A stretch of 64,000 bases of DNA. Source: Isoperla grammatica (taxonomy: Eukaryota > Arthropoda > Insecta > Plecoptera > Perlodidae). The notes beneath the pieces are model-generated. The model was not told the origin of the DNA. It searched no databases and worked only from the letters and a program-made list of their open reading frames with translations. The first letter of the stretch is position 1. Each line of letters starts with the position of its first letter. The stretch spans positions 6,203,591 through 6,267,590 of the forward strand of contig OX246745.1 of the NCBI GenBank assembly GCA_945910005.1, given 5' to 3'. The position numbers were made by a program, and so were the translations under genes. Below, in pieces: positions 36,901 through 48,900 of the stretch.

Positions 36901-37083
36901 GCCTAATTTTGTGAAAGTGGCTGCTCTTTGACCATCTTTTAAAGCTTTAGTGTGTTTAATATTAGCCCATTTACTGTGGCCTGCATTGCGTTTGTTGGAG
37001 TCGAAAATCCTTGGAGAAACTGAATATTTACTAAGTCTGCCGGTTGATATAATCTGCTTAAAAGTTCTGTTAACATAAAACAT
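33753..37083 (-). CDS. TACO1: TACO1, YebC-family mitochondrial translational activator, complete 4-exon gene
   Basis: TACO1 is a mitochondrial protein of the YebC/PmpR family that supports translation of COX1. Four minus-strand exons (36876-37083, 35644-35890, 35279-35453, 33753-33953) join in phase to 831 nt, 276 aa (human about 297). The first 30 residues are basic and free of acidic residues until a single Asp, fitting a mitochondrial presequence ([20 protein letters not shown]). GHSKW at 35-39 and IKHTKALKD at 42-50 are the YebC entry motif. [24 protein letters not shown] and the C-terminal LYDNIA follow in family order. Intron 1 needs a GC donor. Introns 1 and 3 each carry a copy of the same MITE. 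The start ATG has A at -3. Confidence 0.94.
34098..34300. mobile_element. MITE family C, copy in TACO1 intron 3
   Basis: The ends AAAGCCCTCACCACAACTGT and GACAATTGTTGTGGGTTGGG are inverted, with the internal AACTCTTTCACGGTTTC shared with other copies. Confidence 0.8.
35279..35453 (-). CDS. TACO1: TACO1 exon 3
   Basis: The acceptor is TGTTTCAG|TGCCACG and the donor TTTCGA|GTGAGT. The exon contains [11 protein letters not shown] and [14 protein letters not shown]. Confidence 0.93.
35644..35890 (-). CDS. TACO1: TACO1 exon 2
   Basis: The acceptor is TGATTTCAG|AGGGGG and the donor AATAA|GTAAGG. The exon encodes [19 protein letters not shown], the substitute of the family's N-terminal helix pair, and FRGPGN then ISTILRKN. 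Confidence 0.93.
36503..36701. mobile_element. MITE family C, copy in TACO1 intron 1
   Basis: The ends are AAAGACCTAACCACAATAAT and CGATGCCAACAATTGTGGTT, with internal GTGAAAGAGTTAACC. It is homologous to 34098-34300. Confidence 0.8.
36876..37083 (-). CDS. TACO1: TACO1 exon 1 (presequence, GC donor)
   Basis: The exon runs from the ATG to ATACGAG|GCAAGT, phase 1. Joining G to AG of exon 2 restores REGGSHDP, the conserved YebC junction. The GT two codons on gives a frameshift. Confidence 0.92.
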
Positions 37084-37136
37084 ATTAATACTCTCACAGA
37101 CCTTGGTTAGGCCTAGAACAAAATAATAACGTCAAG

Positions 37137-40100
37137 TCAAACATAACCTAGAAATTTGTCAGTGCACTGAGTGCAGTACCAACGCGGTGTCACGCACGTG
37201 ACAGCAGCACATGTGTACCAACATTGACATTTTACATTAACCTGGTTAGTCATTAATATTATCAGAAGTCGGTGAATATTTGTTGTTGATATTCCATCAC
37301 GTACAATATTCCTAATTCTGTGAAAAAGTAAATACTTCAAGCAAGCGGTAGTAACAAACACAAAACTGCATTGTCTACATGTTGGTGTTACACATATTTT
37401 GTTGTATCGTTGGTATCTCAAATTTACCGCTTTTATTTTCGAACTAATTTATGGGTCTTTAGAAGTAGCTGTAATAACTAATTGCATTATTTTACTAAAT
37501 TGGTATTTTTCATACCGTTGGACAGCTTTGTTCGTTGAAACTACTTGAACTTGCTCCCTTCTCTACTCCTATCAGACCCGAGCAATCACAAGTAGGCTTA
37601 CAAAACGTCAGAGCGGTAGAGCCCAAATGTCGGGTGAGCGCATTTTTACAAACACATTGAACGTAGGGTGCCCAGATCTTTGAGGCCCAGATGTCCCGCC
37701 AGACTTGCTAGCAGGGCACACTTTTGTTGTCCCGCTATTTTGAAAAAGCAAAATCTTATATTTTTGTTTTCAAACTTGGCACTTTTCCTTCGCATCCCTT
37801 TCTTTTATCAATAAATGAACTGGAAACATTTCAAGAGTGAACATATTACGTGTGCAAACCGCAAATACAAAACAAATTGCTGAATTTTCACTCATTTTGT
37901 CCAAAAGAATGCGGCCTTTAAGCGCCTTTTTCAGTTGTGAACACTGTGGGTGGGGTGACCGTAAAAATTGTCTATAAGATCTACGATTCTCAAAACTCAC
38001 TTTGGTGAGGTAACGAATTTCATGAGATGCTGACGTGCTGAAAAAGGTAAATCTACTTGACCTTATCCACGGACCAGATAATAGCAAAGCGTTGCGAGAG
38101 CGAGACACAGCTACCTGCTGCGTTGTTGCCTCCCCAACTCGTGACGATGTGGCAAGTTGCGCCGAGGGGCATAGAACGTACTTACCAGCAATCACAGCAA
38201 ACAGGTGAACTTATACATTGTGAGACACATGCCTCCTTATTTGATTGACATACCAAAAGTTTTTGGAAAAGTTTGCTCGGGCTTTAAATGCCAAAGTAAT
38301 AACAAATCCAACTGTTTATTTTTTAGGTAGTACTTTCACATAATTACTAATTAGTCTACAATCAATGGGCTATAACTATTTACAACTGGTGCCTACAGTA
38401 TGAATTGCTGCAGTGTAAATCTCCCCCACCTCCCATGGTGCTTTGATTGCTGATAGAATCCTCCACTTACCTGGAGTGGAGAATATTTTCGAAGGAGATA
38501 GTTGTTCTGTATTGTTTCCTATATCTCGTAGATAACTTACACAGTGAAACTCCTTTATAAATAACTCTTGGGGACTAGATATTTTTTTTTATAAACATTT
38601 CTTTATAAAGATGGTACCTTTAAATGCTTAAGAACCTTTTGGGACCTACATAATGGCTTGTTATATAGATCATTTTGTTATAAATACGTTTGTTATAAAG
38701 AAGTTTCACTGTACAAATAGTTTTACCCGAGGATTCACCTCAGACGTGTCAATAGCATACACGCTACTGACCCGACTCAACCCACAATTTTTTAACCCGA
38801 AATCCAATCAGTAAATCTCAACTCTCTCCCCCCGATTGCTGGCATGCAACATTTACTGCAGAATCCTGTGCTGCTGTATAACAGACTTTACTTTCATCGT
38901 CAGACAATAAATATAACCAGTTGTGTGCAAAAATCTCAAATTGATAAGCTTATTTGTCTTGCATTCTAACTTGTAAACAATATTTTTTCTATATTCATGT
39001 GTTGTATTATCATTTTGATGCAAAAACGTCGATATCAATTTTGATATGAAACGATATTGCGATATATCGGCAAAATAACCTCGATATTGATAGTGAACAA
39101 AATATTGTTGCACATCACTATATACAAGCAACTGATTATAAACTACGTACCTATAATTCAAGTGTACCATTAATCACAAATACATCACCTCTGTACCTTG
39201 GTTTACACCTTGGCTTCCTGCCAAGATATCCCTCTCCTCATTCTTCTCACTGCACAGCAGTATTTATTGAAGCACCTATCTTGATGTGTGTATCTTATGA
39301 GGCCCCTCTATTGATGCACAGACAATTTTCACAAAAATGATTATATTCCCTTCAAATTGAGAGTTTAAGTCCTTTTAAAAATAGAAGAAAGTAAAAACTC
39401 AATTAAGCCTCCATAGGTCTAACACATTTTAACAAGTAGTTTTCAGTATACAGCACACCAACCACAGACCAAGCAGAGATAACTAATTAACCATACACTT
39501 CCTGTAGTCCAAGTGTAATTGGATCAAACGTTCGTCCTTTGCATACGTCCTTGCCTCTTGGGTTGGGTGGTAGTCGACTGGCATTGGATGCGCCCGTAGC
39601 ACAACTTGCATCCAATCTTTGGGAGCGAAGGTAGGGTGAGGCCCTCATTAACATAATCTCACAATTTTGTTGACAAGAGGATAGGATGGATGTTGGAGCT
39701 AGTTATGCTTTGCAATCTTTGTGGAAGAAAGTTGGTCATAATCTGTGATACAATTTTAGATGAAAATTAAATCTTTTAAATTGTAGCTAGGCCTACTTAA
39801 AAAATAGTCAAACAAAATTGGGATTTAACTTAACTTTAGTTCTATTAACTCTCTCAAGACTTGACTTCATCAAAATAATTAAAAAGGCAAGCAAGTTGAT
39901 TTTTAGATAGTATATTTTTGTATGAGTTCCTTTTAATTAAGATTACACAAGTTTTCTACATCTAAACTTTACACTTCTTATGAAATAACATCAGTTGTGT
40001 GAATTTAGTGAACAATAACCTAACCTAGCTTATTTACATATTAGTTAAAAAAAATCCTGATTGTTTTAAATCTAGGAAAATGGCACAACAACTAGATAAT

Positions 40101-42900
40101 TTCGACAGGTAAAATATGCGTGTCAGAAAGATTGAAATGGTCACTCAATTCACCTATGGACGTTTAGATACATGTGAACAATTGGTACCGTGCCCCAGAA
40201 AATACTGACACAAACTTCTCAAAACGTCTGTACAAGTTTAGTACTAGCTAAGAACGTGCACTGTTCCAAGCTCTGTTCCCGATGCATTACTTAACAAGAG
40301 GTAGCTGTACCAAAATCTGTAACGCAGTCGTATCTAGACACAAAATTGACAAAGATTATTTCAGCTACTTTTTAAGTTGGCAGTTCTTAGCAATTTTTTA
40401 CGTGATAATGACCCAATGTATTAAAAAACGGACGCTATTTTCCCCAATTGATTCACTTTACAGACATGTTCGTGTTTCACACAATTAAGTAATTTAAAAA
40501 TTCTTTGGAACTTAAAAAAATGTCTCATTTTAATTTTAGAAACTTGTACCATTTTATTTGAAAACCAAATTTTGATGTTAACAATCAATTTCCTTATTTA
40601 CTATATTGTAGAGTAAGATTGGTAGCTGTCACGATTCATGTGATTTTGAGATGCAACAAAGGTCTTTCATGTACTTGACAGAGGAAGCTAACAAACATAA
40701 TCGAGTCAAGGAATAAGGCAACTCTAACGAGTTCATTTCGATAAATTCCGAACTCATATTGCTATCACGAAAATTACATTTGTGCGTTAAAAACTGCAAG
40801 GAGGATTGATCGTACATGGAAAACCTTCGGGGAATCTAGACCCGTCAAAACTGCTACTTCGTATAAAAACTGTACAAATCAAAAAACTATCCACTAGCAC
40901 GTCAAAAGTGCAATTAGTCCCCAAGTACAAAACAACTTAATAAAATGGAAAGATTGTTTGGCAAAGCTAAGATGGATGCATGCTTATTGGTAACTACAGC
41001 ACTTTGGAAACAAGTCAAATAGACGTAAATGGGGTTAGCGCGGCTCAAATCACCGTAAGAAGCAATCGTTGAAGACGGAAACGAAGACGAGTGTTGCGTA
41101 ACAAAGCAATCCTTGCATTTTAATCCGTTCCAACAATATTCAATCCAAAGCAACGACGATGCTCCCTGCGGTGTCTCCGGGAACCTCAATGTGTTACACT
41201 AACAGGTGGCGCACCCGCACAATGTACAAGTTTCTTGGATTCAATTGACAAGTCTTTGTAAGATCCAAAGAATTTCTCACAACTGGAAAAATATTACAAA
41301 TTGGAATCTTCAAATCTGCATAAAAATACTGTTCAATGTTGTAAGAAAGAAACATTTCAAGCAGTTTTTTTTTTTTACATTTATCCAGACAAAGTAAAAT
41401 ACATCAAAATGTTATCAAACACAAAACAAAACAAGGAATGATCATATTTAGAGAAGAGTATGTATAATTCGTATTTTCATCTGATTTAATATTTTGGTTA
41501 CATTAAGGGTTTCAACTTTGCAATGTAAGTAGCACTTGGCTGTGCTTAGTGCTTGTGAGGTGGGTCGAAGGTCCAGTGAAAAATAGCAAATGTAAGCAAA
41601 ATAGAAAATCAAACATACAAAGTTGCAATGTTAACAGCTAGAAACAATACATTCATACAATAGACATACACACATTTACAATGTCTGTCCGAAACAGCAG
41701 TGTTTAACATTGAGAGTAGCTGTGTCCAAGCAAACATGTTGTGGTGAGTACAATCAAATTCCAAGGCAGATGAGTCAAGTATTACAACAAAATCACCTCA
41801 GTTTCATGTTGATGTTGAACAAATTACAATCCAGTCATTCTATTGAAAACAAGTTGTATAAAAGAAGAACATAAAACTTTACAACCAAATTATCAGGTCA
41901 TGCCAAGTAAAAGTACCAATATGTGAATTGCTATTGACTGTCGTCAATGAAATTCAAGAACACAGGGAATATGTCATTTAAAAGAAGATAGGCACACTTT
42001 GGAAATAGATAGACAGCATTCGCAAGACTAGAACTAACAAAGCGAAGTGACTCCACTTTGTTATACTCTCACCCGATAGTGCCGGCAATGTGCTGGCAAT
42101 GTCGGGACTAGTGCTTAGTTCTTGACTTGGCATGGAAATGCAAACTTCTCTCGATCGAGCCATTAACTGGCGACGAGTATGATGGAAAGAAACGAAAACA
42201 AATCTTCACGAAACTGTTGTTTTTCAATTTAAAACACAGAAGCTGGCATGAAAAATGTTTGCTATCTTATTATTTTATAATTATTAGTACGTTTTGTTAT
42301 AATAATGGTATTATAATAATAATTATTATTATTTAGAACGTTCAATTTTCGTTATTCGACAGTAACCGAATAAAGTTTGCTCATCCAAAGAGTTTTAAAA
42401 AAGACTTCGGGCCATTTCTTCACGATTCACAACACTCGCCAATAACTTAAAGTCGTGTAGTATTCTTTAGTTGTCCACATTTAACATTTGGTTGTCGTGC
42501 TTCTGTTTTGTTCCCAGTTTCATTCTTCCTGTTATTTCATTGAAAGCTTGTATCTATGGCATTTTTTCCAAAACGGAAAACTATTCATTATTTATTTCTA
42601 TCTTTTTCTGTATTTTATTTTTATCTTCGTTAAATAAATATTTCCTCCCATTTATCAGATATTTAATTTATTCTCTTGTAACATAATTTAAACCTCCCTT
42701 GCATTCGTATCAGTCCTTTAGTCTGGGAATCACTTCTCTGATTTGTATAGACTCCCAAACGGATCCTAACGGAAATGTATTTCTCTCATCTTTTCGTTAC
42801 GGTATCTCTTACGGATTAAAGACCCAACGTTGATTTTTGTTTACTTTACTTTTATAAATATTTACTCCATAGCAGTTATATTTTGGAAAATTCATGTTCC
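37137..42900. other. No recognised gene between TACO1 and syndecan
   Basis: The sequence is AT-rich. A stretch at 37660-37740 (GGTGCCCAGATCTTTGAGGC) looks like a transposon end. An open minus-strand run at 37770-38195 matches nothing I know. An ATCGATATCG-rich repeat ending in TTGCACATCACTA lies at 39025-39120. The right part (42300-42900) is probably syndecan 3' UTR. Confidence 0.45.
38542..38711. mobile_element. Pogo/Tigger-like MITE
   Basis: The inverted ends CAGTGAAACTCCTTTATAA and TTATAAAGAAGTTTCACTG resemble the CAGTNAAAC ends of Tc1/mariner pogo elements. TA follows the right end. Confidence 0.65.
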
Positions 42901-42988
42901 AAATACTCCCTCGACGTTGTTAGACGAAACATTTACACATTCTTACTTTATTTAAAGCCCAACGTTGTTTGATTTTCTCGGTGGAAAT

Positions 42989-43158
42989 TCAAGCGTAGAA
43001 TTCACGGTTTGAGTTTTTCGTGTAAGAATTGACAGTTGGCGATCGCTTGGGCTCGTCCAACGCATACGAGCCTTCGTCTTTCTTGCGCATCCGATAGACG
43101 ATGAACATGACGACGAGGATCGCACATAGGAGGCCGACCACTGCACCACCGATCACCG
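42989..43158 (-). CDS. SDC: Syndecan transmembrane/cytoplasmic exon (canonical acceptor)
   Basis: Starting from the acceptor nearest the stop (GTCTGTTGCAG|CGGTG), the exon gives the normal ILA|AVIGG junction, one membrane helix and the tail ending EFYA. Identical acceptors occur at exon starts 43242, 43326, 43410 and 43494. All are in frame, so this exon could extend to 43494. Confidence 0.9.
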
Positions 43159-44548
43159 CTGCAACAGACAACACACTCGTCACAAGAATCAACATTACGA
43201 GGATCGCACATAGGAGGCCGACCACTGCACCACCGATCACCGCTGCAACAGACAACACACTCGTCACAAGAATCAACATTACGAGGATCACACATAGGAG
43301 GCCGACCACTGCACCACCGATCACCGCTGCAACAGACAACACACTCGTCACAAGAATCAACATTACGAGGATCGCACATAGGAGGCCGACCACTGCACCA
43401 CCGATCACCGCTGCAACAGACAACACAGTCGTCACAAGAATCAACATTACGAGGATCGCACATAGGAGGCCGACCACTGCACCACCGATCACCGCTGCAA
43501 CAGACAACACACTTGTCACAAGAATCAACATGACAAGGATCGCATCTATCTATCTATCCATCTTTTTCATCCAATACTAGACTATTTCTCATGCTGGTAA
43601 TGTTTCCAATTTAATTTAAATTAGGGAGGAAAAATTTTATCAATTCTCCGATTACTATTTTTAGATCCCTGGATCTCTAGGTATAGGATATGGCAATAAC
43701 TTAATAACTTATAAGATTATGTACACTACAAGATTATTAATCAATATTCACATCCGGATAGACGCAAGAGGCAACCGATCTTTTAACTGGGATACAACTG
43801 ACCTCACACGTAACCACACATGCATCCGAGACAAGACGTACCTGCTAATATGCCGGGCTGCGCAAAGAAAGAAGTGGTTCTGATATCCCCCTCCTTTGCG
43901 CTCATTATCACGCCAGTGTCGGCCGGTCGTTTACCGACGTCTGGTGGGTTGGGAGTTGGCTGAGTACCGGGCTGGTCCACCACTATCGGAGTATCTACGT
44001 TGTTCTGCTGGAACAAGGACATAATTGCCTCGAGTTTGTGCGTAACAAGATAGCAACAATACTTTATCTTGTAACACAGATCTTACTATATCACTGACAC
44101 TTTTAGAAACTTGTACTTACATGAAATACAAAACCCCAACAGATGATAGCATACTGCATGCATCATTTGATAATGATGATGATGATGATGATGATACAAG
44201 GGAAAGTTTGCCCGAGAATGACGGTATTTACCCGAATAGAAGAATACTTCAAATTTAAGACGACCCCCTATTTCCAAGAATTTAAAACTGGAAAAAATCA
44301 TATTCATAGGCCTAATCTTAATATGCGAATTTAAGACGACCCCCGATATTTCAACTATACAAAATGGAAATAATTATAGTCTTAGATCAGATGTATAGTG
44401 TAGGTAGCAGGGGTTCCACTACAGAAAATTGAGACTAAAATTAGTTGCTATTAAAGTCTCCTAATATCAAAAGAAATCACCTAATACTCTACCTGAATAC
44501 CCAGGTCACAAAAAGCCACACCAGTAGAAATAAAATGCTTTGGAGCTT

Positions 44549-44583
<35 letters not shown>

Positions 44584-44646
44584 TGTGAGAGGTTTCAGGT
44601 AAGCTGTTGGCTCCTATCCTTCTTTCCCTCTCACACATCTATATTT

Positions 44647-44685
<39 letters not shown>

Positions 44686-44905
44686 TATACTTGGAGAGGC
44701 CAAAAGGCTGAGTTAATCTACTGTGTGATCAAGACCACTAGTTGGCCAAAACGTCTCAGTTTATTTGTCTTCTCATCTATACGTTTCTCTAAGCAACCTA
44801 TCTACTTTCTCAGGTAAGCTGTCGTCCTTCTGTACCTTTCCCCTAACTAGAACATGTTTTATCTTGTTCTGAGTTCCAATTATATATATTGGATATATAT
44901 ATTGG

Positions 44906-44943
<38 letters not shown>

Positions 44944-47900
44944 CCATTCTTAGTTTCAATCCATCAATGATACACATTAATACATTAACATACATATTAA
45001 TACATCTCTCGTTCGTGAAAGCCTTCACAATTGTGTGTATATATATATGTACGTATACGTTGCACGTTTTCTGGTCAACTGCCGCTCTCCTTTGTCTCTC
45101 TTCGTCCTTTTTTTTTGAAAGAATACAAAACGGTCCTTTTAAAAACAAAAATTGTCTCAAGAAAGAGCACGGCAGTCAACCCGAAAACGTGCAACATATA
45201 CATCCATCGGTCTGCGAAAACCTACAACTCAAAATATATATAGGCATATATTCATAGACAGATATAGGCTAGCATTAATGATAGCCTAGGTACTATAAAC
45301 ATATGGAAAGTAAAAAATGAGATATCTACACTTTCTGGGTTGTTATGCTCCACCCACTTCTAACAGTTGAATGTGCCGTAACCTCCCTAAAAGTGTTTAA
45401 TTGAATTTTAAGAATTATTACCTTAATGACTTCTTTGACCGGCTTCTCTGTTGGCTTCAAGCTGGGTGCTGAAAGAATACAAGAACACAGGTATTAGTGT
45501 ATTGAAGACTAGACTCAATGAACAGGACAGAGAAGGAGGCAGCCTTATATTGGATAGCAAGAAAGAAGAATGGTTGAAGAGGCCAACTCTGCACAGGGGA
45601 AAAAAAGGATTTCTCTTGTGACATGAAGGGCTTGTTCCTCAGAAATAACCCCTACTACACCAGCAATTCATGACAATTGTTACCAATAGAGGTGGCTCAG
45701 CCGTAAGAAGCGTAACTCTAATTCAGGAGGTCGCCGGTTCGATTCTGGCCACCTGACCGAAGGTTTTTTCTGAAGTTTTCCTTCTTCGTAAAGGCGAATG
45801 CTGGGATTCTCCTACTAACAGCCGTCTGACATTCCTTCTCAACTATCCAAACACCCTTATATACCTAGTAAGTCACCTGAAGAGGGGCACATCAGGTAAA
45901 GTGATGTGTACCCTATAATAATAATCCTATGACAAATTAAATTATTAATATTATTTTGGTTATGTGTGATTCTGTTTGTAGTCAGGGCAGAGGTCAAAAC
46001 AACAGCAACAGTGATTTATACTTTTATTTAGACCTATAACGAAAACAATTCACCCCCACAATTCAGAGTTTGAAAGGTTAAAATGCTCTAAGCGTTAGTT
46101 TTAGAAAACAATAAACAGTATGAAAAAATTTAAAAACTGCTTTTGTGGTTGGCGCAAAATAACATAACTTGAAGAGGTCAGTATCTTGTTTGTTGAAAAT
46201 TACAGATAGCAAAAAGATTAGCAATCGAGATCAGAAGCATCATTTCCTATGTTTGTCCTGTGTTGTGCTTCTTGTTTGTTGTAAATTACAGATAGCAAAA
46301 AGATTAGGGATCGAGATCAGAAGCATCATTTCCTGTGTTTGTCCTGTGTTGGGCTTCCTGTTTTCGATCGGACAATCATATTATTCAGTTTTCTTGACAA
46401 TGTAAACATGTTTGTACAGTTATCAAGCAGTAGCAGTTATCTATCTAGACTAGAGCTAGTTTAACAGGCACTACTTTTCTTTTGAGTTATTACCTGGTAC
46501 CTATTTACCATTTCCAATGAGGCCTATATAGGCCTACACATTACACAATCCTTGGAATATCTAAAGAATTAAGCCTTTAATTATATTGCTTCTAAGTATG
46601 TTAAGTATAGCTAACTATATGAACTATGACTATATGAATAAAATCATTGTAACCTGCTAACTCATAAAATACAAACATGTAGCCTATACAAGTTGGCTGA
46701 AAAGATTTGTTACTGAGAATTATGTGATGCTAAGAAACAGATTAGACACATAGCACATATAATGTAAATATGTAGGGAATAGGGACGGCGACTCTCCTGT
46801 TTTTCAAAATTTGGTACTCTAAAGCTAAAAACTAGGTAGTTTAAAACTGTTTGCCCTGATTTTTTAAATGATTTAAAGATTAAATTAACCATTCTTTTGG
46901 TAGTGTGTGAAAGAGTGCAAACAATATTTATACTATGATGACGATGGTAATGGATGGGAATAAGTGCAATACAGTAGTATGGTAACAAGTACTTACATGA
47001 GCTGCACAATACTACCTAATAAGAAGTATGTACATACTTACTAAGTTTACATCTATACTTAACATATGAATGCACATGCTTACTTACAATTTCATGGACC
47101 AGACAATTTTTACAACTCCAAATTAAAGGGGGATATAAATAATTAATTAGAGGTGTGTGAATAGGTTTTTTTTAAATAAAAAAAAACAAATAGTACACAC
47201 TCAAAAATCAAAGTCGAATATTTCCCACAATAATGCTGCACACAACTAATTAATAGCCTACATATTATTGGTTTTCAACATTTATTGGCCGATTGCAGTA
47301 AACTGCAAATTGGGGGCAAACATGATGTTTGAAACCGATTCAAAACAAATGCTTCGTAAATTATCGAATACTTTGAAAATTCGAATAGTTACTATTCGAG
47401 TTTCGAATCGAATACGAATAGTAAATTATTCGCTAATACTTCGTAAATTTCGAATATTTGCACACCTTTAATATAAATTCTAAATACTGTACTACTACTA
47501 CACTACAACTACTACTACGACTGAATAGGCCCTACTTGTATTATTTTGCGGCTTACGTCGTGTTCCATGGCTCCCGTAACTTCTCCTATAGGGTGTATAC
47601 CTACATTACTTGCTCAAAATAGGCTAAGACAAGTACACGCTGGCTAATGAGCATGCACCAATGCTTTTATGCACATGAGGAATGTTACCACTAGCAGCAC
47701 CACAGCACCCAGGTAGGCCTAACCAGCTTTCATACCCTCAATTACTGTGGCAAGCCTACATGGTAAATAAAAGTGTATATGTCAAAACAAACTAGCACTG
47801 GAAAAACAGAAGCAAAGAAATAATAACAATTGACTTTAGGTTTTTATTTAAAAAGTAAAAACTATTTTTAATGTGAACTTAGTCACACTATAAAGACTGG

Positions 47901-48560
47901 GGTGAACTGACTTTTTTTTTTTAGTAATATCTTGAGAATGCTACACAATGTTAAAAAAGTGATAAATGCCCAAATTGTGGTTTGGTTTTGTAAGCACCAG
48001 AAAACTGGATTAAAAATGTTTCAAAACTCTGTATCGTTACCGGGTAATTAGTAATTAATTGCAATAATTTTACATAAATTTACCAATTTAGCAATTGTAA
48101 TGATTAATATATTTGTAATGTTTGTAACTTAGTTTTTAGATAAATTACAGAACCACAATTCGGGCATTTTCACTTCTTTAATATTGTGTAGCGAGACTAC
48201 ACTTTGACGTTAAATACAAAAGAAAATAAACTAATTAAACGTGAAAGTGTGACAGCCCACAAACAATAGCACCCGTAAGGCAAACATCACCTGCGTTTGG
48301 TTTTGCCTCGATCATCCCTCGGCTATTTGTATAAAATGTAGACAACAGTTCGTGCCTAGTAATAACTCACTGGCTGTCAAACCTGAGCCACCATCGCCGT
48401 CCTCATCGTCATCATCCGTGGTGGGGCCAAAACCGGAGCCGGAAGACTCTTCTAGGTCATCCTTCACTTCCCTGTGGCCTTGACCTGAACCCTCCAACTC
48501 CTCGTCGTCGATGTAGATATCATCCTTCGAGGACTGCCAGAAGGACAGAGAGCTGCCAGT
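42989..48560 (-). CDS. SDC: Syndecan (heparan sulfate proteoglycan), 5' exon missing
   Basis: Syndecans are single-pass cell-surface proteoglycans that carry heparan sulfate. Four exons (48371-48560, 45422-45468, 43842-44007, 42989-43158) join in matching phases (0-1, 1-0, 0-1, 1-stop) to 573 nt, 190 aa with no start codon. The first has acidic Ser-Gly sites (ELEGSGQG, EESSGSGFG, DGGSGL) for glycosaminoglycan attachment. The middle two encode a Pro/Thr-rich stalk. The last gives AVIGGAVVGLLCAILVVMF (membrane helix with a GxxxG-type motif), the C1 region YRMRKKDEGSYALDEPKRSP, a variable region, and the PDZ-binding C terminus EFYA. The signal-peptide exon was not found between 48561 and 64000. 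A minus-strand AATAAA lies at 42947-42952, 37 nt after the stop, with others near 42667. The acceptor of the last exon is part of a five-copy 84-bp array, described separately. Confidence 0.93.
43113..43544 (-). repeat. 84-bp tandem array spanning a syndecan 3' splice site, 5 copies
   Basis: Five full copies begin at 43113, 43197, 43281, 43365 and 43449, followed by a 12-nt partial copy at 43533. Read on the minus strand, each unit is 38 nt of intron end (pyrimidine-rich, ending TGTCTGTTGCAG) plus the first 46 nt of the transmembrane exon. The unit is divisible by three and has no stop in the syndecan frame. It encodes 28 residues (AVIGGAVVGLLCAILV then MLILVTSVLSVA). Only a few substitutions separate the copies. 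Confidence 0.95.
43842..44007 (-). CDS. SDC: Syndecan juxtamembrane exon
   Basis: The acceptor is TTGTTCCAG|CAGAAC and the donor TTAGCAG|GTACG, phase 1. It encodes a Pro-rich linker and ends in FFAQPGILA, directly before the membrane helix, the usual syndecan layout. Confidence 0.9.
44550..44942. repeat. Three (AT)n tracts with paired flanks
   Basis: AT runs lie at about 44550-44581, 44651-44682 and 44911-44940. The first two enclose GGTGTGAGAGG and CCCTCTCACACA, so the region can form a long AT-stem hairpin. AGGTAAGCTGTyGkCyyC also occurs twice. Confidence 0.85.
45422..45468 (-). CDS. SDC: Syndecan 47-nt stalk exon
   Basis: The acceptor is ATTCTTTCAG|CACCC and the donor ATTAAG|GTAATA. It encodes PSLKPTEKPVKEVIK and restores phase 1 to 0 between its neighbours. 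Confidence 0.85.
45690..45930 (+). mobile_element. tRNA-derived SINE, family 2, complete
   Basis: The head GGTGGCTCAGCCGTAAGAAG and B box CGGTTCGATTC precede GGCGAATGCTGGGATTCTCC and CACCTGAAGAGGGGCACATC. The element lies in the syndecan intron upstream of the juxtamembrane exon. Confidence 0.8.
47150..47471. mobile_element. TIR element with GAATCGAATA sequence
   Basis: The ends AGGTGTGTGAATAG and AATATTTGCACACCTT are inverted, and the interior is rich in TTCGAATCGAATACG. It lies in a syndecan intron. Confidence 0.6.
47930..48202. mobile_element. MITE with long inverted ends
   Basis: GAGAATGCTACACAATGTTA and AAATGCCCAAATTGTGGTTT are mirrored by CCACAATTCGGGCATTTTCA and TAATATTGTGTAGCGAGAC. 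It is related to 901-1181 and lies in the syndecan intron. Confidence 0.7.
48371..48560 (-). CDS. SDC: Syndecan ectodomain exon with Ser-Gly attachment sites
   Basis: The acceptor is CTGTTTAG|ACTGGC and the donor GCCA|GTGAGT. The exon is very acidic (YIDDEELEGSGQG, DDDDEDGDGGSG), as expected around xylosylated serines. It begins in phase 0, so the missing 5' exon should end in phase 0. Confidence 0.9.
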
Positions 48561-48824
48561 CTAAACAGACAACGGTTATCCTTAACACACTTGCAATTTA
48601 ATAACTTCTAGGGCTGGGGGCTTGTAAATGTTTGTGATTTACTATTTAGTAGTATTAAAGTAAAAGTAAGTAAATGTAACTGCGTTCCGTTTACATTGCA
48701 ATGCCAACAGAAATGACGATGATCAATATCTGGGCTTTATGTGCCATATTTTGGAAACAATGCTAATTGAAAAGATGAGTGGGTGATATTTTAAGATGAA
48801 AAACCCGCCATATAACATCCATAG

Positions 48825-48900
48825 CTAGGATTCGAAACTGGAACGCATGAACTGCGGCAGTCTTCTAGCCCAACAAACAATCGACTGCGGCCAACAATAC
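48825..48900 (-). mobile_element. tRNA-like SINE fragment
   Basis: The minus strand shows TTGTTGGGCTAGAAGACTGC followed by the B box AGTTTCGAATCC. Confidence 0.45.

Noticed and set aside
37770..38195. 141-codon minus-strand open frame
   Set aside because: It has no recognisable domain, sits beside transposon-like sequence and lacks matching splice sites.
43002..43463. Cysteine-rich repeat protein (CDPRNVDSCDECVVCC) and a plus-strand Thr/Ile-rich repeat protein
   Set aside because: They are alternative frames of the 84-bp syndecan array. The syndecan frame has homology and splice signals.
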